Positions 56,601-64,000 of a DNA stretch of 64,000 bases are shown in pieces. A model generated the notes under the pieces. It saw only the letters and a program-made list of their open reading frames with translations, was not told where the DNA came from and ran no database searches. The translations under genes were made by a program, and so were the position numbers. This stretch comes from Dipetalonema caudispina (lineage: Eukaryota; Nematoda; Chromadorea; Rhabditida; Onchocercidae): contig JABVXV010000004.1 in NCBI GenBank assembly GCA_013365325.1, positions 496,001 through 560,000 of the forward strand, written 5' to 3'. Positions within the stretch are counted from its first letter, which is position 1, and the number at the start of each line of letters is the position of its first letter.

Positions 56601-59600
56601 GAAGTACGAGTTGCGCCGTGGAGGTAGCCACATTCTTTGCACGCTGCACCAAATGATCGTGGAATGTTCTCACTTCACTGGTTGGTTCATCTAAGGTATT
56701 TATAACAGCTTGTGAGAAATCACCAACACGTCCAGCAGCAGCAAGTACTGTTGTTCGTTTCTCTTCATGCTCCGGATTGACTGTATTCAAGAAATCAGAA
56801 AAAGCACCACATAACTTTCGAGCAGCATCTACCAAATCACCTAAATTTCACTCATTTAAATCAATTTTGAAGTATGCAGAGTATTAATGACTTAATAAGA
56901 TAGGATAAATATTTAGTAGAAATTAAAAACTACGTTCGGAAAGTGCAGTTTATAACTTTCTGAAGTTTTTGCAACAAAAGAAATAAATTACTAATATCAT
57001 ACCACGCCGTTGTTCGTCAGGCATCAATGCAGCTAGTTCGCGTACTCCTCGACCCATTTCAGGCATATTCGATCCAATGGTAGCTATTGCCGTGCCAACT
57101 TTCGAATCTACTTCGTCTGCAACTGCTGTCAGTTGTACAACCTGAGCCGTAGCAGCGCCCATCTGTGCCAACTGGTCACCCACCTGAATAAATTTTTTGT
57201 TACTGTTTTGATTCATCAAGAAATAGAGCATAAACTGATGTATCTTAACTTCACAACTAGATTCTGTTCAGTTGATAAGAATCCAGAGTAAACAGGAGAG
57301 CAAGACCATTTGAAATAAATTCTCAAATAAAAAGCGGAAGAAGTGCTGTAGAGTAGCGTACGGTTATGAATGAGCTTGAAGTACAAAAAATGTTAATAAA
57401 TGTTAATTATGCATCCAACATGTAAATATCACGATCATTTTGAAACATATATCTTTTACTGCTCACTAAGTTTATTTATTCTGAAACAACTTAGTGTTAA
57501 ACGTTAATCATTACATTTTATTCTCGAAACTGCATAATTGCAATTTTTCTCTTCGGCACATAGCCAGAATTTTGTTAGTTGATAGAAACTGCGTTTAACG
57601 TTGATATATTTTCGAAAAAACAATTCTTACGCTTAATACAAACAAACTGATTTTGCACTATGAAACTAAATTTGTGAACATAAACGAAGACCTGTGAGTT
57701 GAAAATTTGAGCAATAATGAATTGAAAAACACACAGCATATTAAAAAAAGACTACTCGGAGGCTACATATTCTTAATTGAAAATGGAAAATGTGATAAAA
57801 AGATTACTGCTTACAAATTTATATGCTATGAACAGATAAAATTAAATGGGTGAATAAACTTCGTATGTCGCCAAACCATTAGACGAAATGTAAAAGGACT
57901 AAATTTAAAAAAAGAAAAAACTAAAGAAAATTGGAAAAAGGAATATTTGAGAACAGTAAAAAAGACAGGTCTTGGAAAAAATTAAAAAGGACAAACAAAC
58001 AGTCACCTTTTGTTTTTCGACTTCTACTTTAGTTTCAATCCAACGCCGTGAAGCGGGATCATCATTGAACCGTGGTATCTGAATCTCTACTGGCTTCTTC
58101 ATTTCTTCTTCCGCGGCTTCAACAGCACGTATTGATGCTTCAATGGTACCAATTAAAGCTCGCTGAGCGCGTTCCTGTGAATCGACTATACGTGGGCGCT
58201 GACCCTGTAACGTCCTTTCATTCTTTTCCAGATGAAATCTTATCATAAAAAAGATCAATGTCAATTTCTGCCAGTATTTGGGAATCGCTTCCTCAAATAT
58301 TACAGAATAATTTCATATTTACTTAAAAAATTTAAAAATGAAATTTGAAACAGTAGTACTCATCTGTATTTATGTTTCTTACTTTTGCAAGTTCTTGTTG
58401 AAGAATTTGTCCGCTTACAGCACCATACTGTGCGCCATTCAGAATTCCTCTCTGTCCGGGCACTAAACCACCAGGAGTTCGTAAAACACCTGGAATAGCA
58501 ACACTGCCTTCGTGTGCAAATCCTTCACCAATCTGCCCATGTGCGACTAATGTAGCACGTGCTGGCGCTACGACATCTTCCAACATCGTCGAACCTTCAT
58601 CACCCTGAAGAACTTCAAACAGTTTACCTTATACTAACTTGTTGAATTCATTAAGATCATTCATTGTGAACTCCAACTAAATGAGCAATTTCATAAATCT
58701 ACACGAGCTTAATGAATAAATCTATTCAAATGTGGACAAAATGTCTGAAATAATAATACGGAAACAACAAACTTCATTATACTTCAATGAAAATAATGAA
58801 AGTGAACAAAGCATACCTCAATGCCAACGTGGTCACAAGTTCGTTTCTTTCTCAGTATAATGTCAATGTAACCAGCAATCAGCTGCGCAATTTTTTCACC
58901 ATCCGCCGTTTGTACGGAATAGTAACCATCTTGATAGTCACCGAAATCCTTAAAATTTTCACAGACTCTTTTCTGTTATAAGTTAAATTGAAGAAAACAC
59001 AAAATTTATCTTTTCAACTGGAAATAAAGCATTTTCAGTCTTTTATAACTTTCCGTATAATGACGAAAATAGAGAGAGAACTCAGAAACTCTTACCAATG
59101 TAAATGTTTTAGGTGAGGCAGCCCACCGTCTTACTTGTTCCAAGGGCCATTCCTGGAGCACTTCTTTGGTTTTCTCGTCCATCCTCATTACACATTCTTT
59201 ATTTACACCCAACAACCGTGGTACCAGCTTGTTCTTACCCTTCATTTTCTCCTTTACCACAAAGAATGTTACGCCATAAGTAAGCAAAGAACGACACAAA
59301 TGAACATATTTGCTCTTCGCATCTAGTTCACTTTTTCCAGTTAATTCACGATAAGCGTCCATTACGCGCTTTTCGTTATCCCTCGACTTTACATATTCCT
59401 TTGGTAAGATTTCGCGAAGACTGCAATTATTTCGATAAATCGCTTATCATAATTAAGAATCAAGAAATCAGGACATTGTTTGAAAGGTAAAAGTGAAATT
59501 AGAACTTACTCTAAAAAATTAGCTCGCTGTCGATGTTCCTGAAGATCACCGTACTGTATTTGGCACTGCAAAGCAGCCAGGTTGCAAGCCATATCGCGCG

Positions 59601-60935
59601 TGACTGGATGATTTCCTTGTAGAACACCCATTTTACACTGCTCATACAATAAGTTCAACTGCACAGGATCGCGACAATCGACATTCGTATCCGAAAAAAA
59701 GAACTTTCGACGCAAGACCAGTGTCTCGTCATCAGCTACCTGAAAATTATATTCACCGAAAAGACGCAAATCAAGACCTTCCGTTCCATGGAACTGTAAA
59801 AGAAAAAGCAAATCTCAAAGCTAGTTTTAATAAGCGTACGGTACACCAACCGATTGTTCACGCAGAGTTTTACCATGATCAAGCCATAGCAACTCTTCAT
59901 CAGTATGCAATTTAGCCCGAAGTTGCTCCATTTTCTTCTCCTTATTTCGCCCAAGAGTGCCAAAACCGAGACCTCGCTCCTCGCTTTTCCCTCTCCTTTC
60001 TTCCTTTAACGTAAGTGTTGAACGCCAATCCTGGTCCAACGACTGACGCACCTGAAACCTAATATGTCAAGTAATCCCTTTCAAAAACAAAGCTTTTGCA
60101 CTTGTTGAAATAAATTCCGTATTCAGTGCTTCACATGTTTTACAATTTTAATTACATGTCATTAATTTTGTCTAAAACTCGCGTTAGTCAGACAAATTAT
60201 AAGCAATTATTAAAATAGTTTCTGCTAACCATAGAATATTCTTCATGATTGCTGATACCAATTTTGGAGCATACCACGACCATGATTTCACCCACTGGCT
60301 GACTTTCATCTACCATTACTGTTTTCACAGCACCGTCCAACATTCTTACTTTTAGCGGCCGAATTTTTTTTTTGTATTCAACTGTGTCCTAGAAAATCCG
60401 TTTTGCTATAGCTCGTAGCTGAGAATGTTTTTTGCATGAGCACCGAATAATTTAAATGCTGTCAACGCTGAAGATTCTAAGGCAAGCTTACCCCGCTGCG
60501 AACTAAATAATATTCTAAAGTCCGACCATTTTCCATCCAAACACATTTCGTTGGGTCTTCTTCGAGCCGAAACAGGCCGTATTCCTTAGCTAGAAATCGG
60601 TAGAGATTTATGGAAATATCGGCAAAGAGGAATACAGATACAACATTGATAAACTGAGGAAACATCTGTTTTTGATGAACTACTGTTTATAAGGAAGTGA
60701 TTCTATAAATTATCAGTAGCTGAGTAGAAAGAAAAGTAAGAAAAAGATGACGACAATAAAATACGGAACGAAAAAAGGAAAACTAACGATTAATATTATT
60801 TCCAGACACTTTTTCCCGTATAATTTTACATGCATCGAAAACGAGAGTAGTCGATTCGAACTGCATTGCCTTTTTCAGTTGGGATTGCTCGTCTCCTTGC
60901 GGTGACCAAACTACATTTAACGTGATCACACCCAT
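40733..60935 (-). CDS. tln-1: Talin, integrin-actin linker, full length
   Basis: Cytoskeletal protein that activates integrins through its FERM head and ties them to actin and vinculin through its helical rod. About 41 exons, near the family's usual 2,500 residues. Exon 1 (ATG at 60935) gives [16 protein letters not shown] and [17 protein letters not shown] (F0). FERM follows: [71 protein letters not shown] and [14 protein letters not shown] (F3). Rod landmarks: [20 protein letters not shown] near 55.9 kb, [15 protein letters not shown] near 50.0 kb, [20 protein letters not shown] then [12 protein letters not shown] near 46.6 kb, [13 protein letters not shown] near 45.8 kb and [20 protein letters not shown] near 42.8 kb. 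The C-terminal I/LWEQ actin-binding module ([25 protein letters not shown]) leads into a dimerisation helix, ending GMSPNADR (stop 40733). An acceptor TTGCAG at about 61014 marks a 5' UTR or trans-splice site. No frameshift seen. Confidence 0.97.
41576..41603. repeat. TA dinucleotide microsatellite in a talin intron
   Basis: About fourteen TA units in the intron between the talin exons near 42.7 kb and 41.3 kb. Confidence 0.95.
41930..42366 (+). pseudogene. Decayed mariner transposase inside a talin intron
   Basis: Plus-strand remnant of a mariner-type (IS630/Tc1/mariner) cut-and-paste transposase, antisense to talin. Fragments line up with mariner transposases in the expected order: a QLKAT-like start near 41940, a helix-turn-helix piece near 42003-42062 ([20 protein letters not shown], then LDE), [14 protein letters not shown] near 42160-42205 (matching the family's RQW..GE.PKP), FEFLKP near 42243, and CDNT followed by a stop near 42345, in place of the catalytic DNARPH. 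Stops and frame changes separate the pieces, so no protein can be made. I could not identify terminal inverted repeats. Confidence 0.7.
51793..54292 (-). other. Largest talin intron (about 2.5 kb)
   Basis: The talin rod sequence on either side is continuous with that of other talins, so no exon is missing. Within it is a long A run (about 52411-52429). A 75-codon minus-strand ORF at 53304-53531 shows no family. I see no nested gene or transposon. Confidence 0.6.
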
Positions 60936-63900
60936 CGTCTTCGCTTAATTCTTGTTTTCGCTCCTTCTGTACAAATTGCCCACAGCTGCTGTCCAGCAAC
61001 CTCGATATCTGCAAGTGAAACTACTCAGACGGAAACTGTTTTAAGACATACTCAGGACGATATATAAGTCGGAATTTTACGGGTTTCTCTGGCCCATTTT
61101 ATAACTGCAAAGTCCATCTGTAACAAAAAAAAAAAAAAAAAAAAAAAACACACTGTTGCATGATATACTTTGATTAGTTTCAGTTTTACATGTATTTCAC
61201 AAAGTTCAGCATGTCTATGATTATTTTAAAATAAATAAACCGTTGCAACGAACAACAGAAGTGTATAAAATTCCCAAAAACCAATTAGCTATATTGATAA
61301 TCTGGTCAGGAATCCAAAACATAAGAAATTCGGCTATCGCATATAGCATAAGGAGAAGTGGCAAATTTACAGAGCAGGAAAAGAAGGCGGATATAAGATG
61401 CCAGTGTGATGAAGTGATGAATCATCACCAAACACATTAATAATCAGCTGACAACTGATTTCACTTCTTAGAAGCAAAACCTTTACAAAAGCCATTGTTT
61501 AGTCATATTGCAAATCTGATATCATCTATTTCCCACCAATTGTTATTTCCATCAACCGAATCTAACCACATTACTACATCGTGATGATTACCCGTTCTTT
61601 AATATGTTATAACCGAACAAATGAGTTCTGATCAGGTTGGCCAGTTAAACTGGAATCATGAAAAGATTTAACTATTTGAGAATAAAATTTCCTGCACTAC
61701 TCATTTATTTTAAACGGCTAAAAACATTTACACTTGCGAACATACGGTGAAAAACCAAATTTATACTCGAAAATTAAAAAATACTATTATATTGATGATT
61801 GCGCACAGATAATAAATTGTATCAACTAATAGATTGGTTATTTGAATGATAGGACAGCCAATAGATATAGTAATGACCTATAACTAAAATATTACATGTA
61901 GGAACCTGTGGTGACAAGAGCTACTAAAATAAAAAGAAATACTAAAATTGTAAGAAAGTGAGGAAGAATCTGATGAACTAACTAATGACGTAAAAGCACG
62001 CGAAGACACCCGCATAGGCCATGACATCCCCTGTAGCACAAGCATTCAACTTATATTCTCCCTCAGAACTTGTCATTTCTGAGGACTATAAAAAAATGCA
62101 ATACGTGAAGTCAACATACGTATGACACATCCTAAAGGCGTCAACTTTTCCAAGACAAGAACACGTTAACCGAATCATATACCTCTAAAAGACGCTCGCT
62201 CTTGCATCCTTCTAGACGGCCATCGCACACGCTACGAAATTATGATGTCCAAGTATCTAGAAAGCCCGGATAGCTGATGTCCAGAAAGGATTTCTCGGAA
62301 AGCTCGATGGGAAATCAGTAATCTCAGATGAGATCAAGAAACTCATAATCAGTTAATTCTCATTGTAATCCCATAGATGGATTTATGGATTACTTTCGAG
62401 GAATTTACGAATGAAAGAGATTGATAAGAAAGAAAGAATTATTTGTTAGAAAAGGTTTAATCTTTTGCTCATCCTATCCCAGTTATCACAATCTCAATTC
62501 ATTCACAGCAGAAAGTCAAGCTGTTGAACAAGCAGACATTTCAACTAAGATAGATAAACGCCTACGAGAAGTGTATAGATATCTGCTATTTCAAGAGTGA
62601 TAACAACATTTGAAGAGAAGGATTTTCGACAAGGATGTTAGGAAGTGTGAAAAGAAAGATACGGCAAAACATTTCATCCTTGCTATTAATCTCAATTTAA
62701 TAGCAACAAATACGGAATTGAACAGTATTAACAGTAGATGATATCCAACAAACAAAGTTGATAGTTACTCAAAAAGGAAACTTCTCAAATGAAAGTGCAG
62801 TAATGCAATACAAGGCATTGTAATTTGCAAGATGGATTGTTGAAAATGATGATGTTGTAAGGTTAAAAAGAGAAAAGCAACCAGTAGTGTCAGTTTAAGC
62901 ATTGCTGCTAATGCTATTGCTACTGCTGTGAGTGGAGATGAATTAAGCTCTACTAGTTAAGCTGTTTGTATTTGAGGAGTGTAAAATGTATGGGTTCTCA
63001 TCTAGCTGGAATGATATCCTGTTAGTTTAGAATCGTTTCACTCCAGCTTCTTCTTCTACTTCAACAAACAGAGGGATGAATGAAACGAACAGACAAAGAG
63101 ACAGACGGACACTGATTATGTACACCACTTTAAGTGAAGGGTTGTAGGAAACATTTTTGATTCTTTATGCTAATTACCCATCCAGAAATTGTTGATGATG
63201 CATCAGGGATTGCTATATTGATCGTCACTACTATCCCCCTTAAATATGTAGACTTTCAGGGCATTTTTCAATTTAAATTTTGGACAGCTCGTTAGAGAAG
63301 AGAAGATAGATATGCTTTTGGATTAGTCAAGGATCAATTTTAAAAATTTTAGTAGTTGCTGTAAAAATTTGAATCGGAGATTCACTTTATCAGGGACCGA
63401 AAGAAATTATCAGGAAATAACGCAAAAGATTCTAATTGTCGATCATTTTGTTTCATCTTAATTTGAAAAAAATAAAAAATAAAAAATAAAATAAAGAATT
63501 CAACGGATACAACCAAATTTGCCTGAAAAAGAAATGTCGCAATTTTTGGCAAGTTTCATTAACATGAATCATTTGTTCAAATGTCAATTTCTATGACTAT
63601 AAATAAATGATTTCTTGGTTTACTAATAACTTCTCTCTTTTACTTTTTAGACTAAAGGACTTTAAAAATTCAGAATTAAGTAAGAAGTATATCCCTGTTT
63701 GTCAATTACTAACCTTCTTCCGTTCCTCTTTCACTACTTCATTCACCTGTATGATCTGTTGAAAATAACGATCAGTTGAAGGAAGAAGCATAGTGCTTTG
63801 CGCTTGTAGGCAATAAAACGTCACAATTAAATTTATCTTCAGCTATACTACTGGATAACATGCTGTAGCAAATGTTGTTTTCATCATCTGGCTGTGTAAG

Positions 63901-64000
63901 CAAGAGTAAATTTTGCATAAATTGAAGATGAAGAATAGGGGAGAGAGAGACGATGAAAGAGAATGAAAGAGAGCATAATTATTACGCTAATTCATCAATT
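60936..64000. other. Upstream flank of talin, no gene recognised
   Basis: About 3 kb. A 29-nt A run lies at about 61120-61148. An open frame of 65 codons at 61243-61440 (plus) shows no family. A stretch at about 61990-62340 is richer in G and C than its surroundings and has short broken open frames, possibly an old mobile-element scrap. GA-rich sequence occurs at 63939-63972. Confidence 0.5.
61120..61148. repeat. Poly-A tract upstream of talin
   Basis: Run of about 29 A roughly 190 nt upstream of the talin start codon (poly-T on the transcribed strand). Other runs of 15 or more A lie near 34240, 43392 and 52411. Confidence 0.85.

Noticed and set aside
61243..61440. 65-codon plus-strand ORF upstream of talin
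   Set aside because: No family, no splice context; probably chance.

Overview
This is an AT-rich eukaryotic window with introns, and it reads as nematode DNA, most probably a spirurid or filarial parasite. The evidence is several animal gene families split by many small AT-rich introns with TTTCAG-type acceptors, an interstitial block of the nematode telomere hexamer TTAGGC, and long homopolymer and TA tracts. I recognise no bacterial, organellar or Wolbachia-derived stretch. The species call is an inference from style, not a database match.

Layout. 0-5 kb: mostly non-coding, with a short two-exon unknown gene on the minus strand (1029-1654). 5.1-7.9 kb, plus: La RNA-binding protein. 9.0-12.1 kb, minus: STE24/ZMPSTE24 CAAX protease. 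13.6-16.0 kb, minus: UBE2Q-type E2 ubiquitin-conjugating enzyme. 17.7-19.8 kb, minus: TOLLIP. 21.1-23.3 kb, minus: COP9 signalosome subunit 2. 23.9-24.7 kb, plus: a doubtful small two-exon ORF. 25.4-28.0 kb, minus: an unrecognised low-complexity protein ending in a possible PP1-docking motif. 29.4-32.8 kb and 34.8-37.3 kb, plus: two Wnt genes in tandem. 40.7-60.9 kb, minus: a complete talin gene of about 41 exons, with a dead mariner transposon in one intron. 61-64 kb: upstream flank of talin, no gene recognised.

How the genes relate. This is not an operon or a single pathway. Several genes act in protein turnover and processing (UBE2Q E2, CSN2, STE24, TOLLIP ubiquitin/endosome adaptor), and the right half carries secreted signalling (Wnt) and integrin-actin adhesion (talin). 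From memory, the C. elegans counterparts of most of these genes lie on chromosome I, so the block looks like a conserved nematode chromosomal element.

The most unusual item is the first Wnt gene. Its seven exons join in frame and three intron positions match its tandem neighbour, yet it has lost early conserved cysteines, has an altered acylation-site loop, and stops before the whole C-terminal cysteine-rich domain. Other oddities are a diverged CUE exon in TOLLIP beyond a competing stop codon, a replaced C-terminal tail in CSN2, the interstitial telomere repeat and the mariner remnant.
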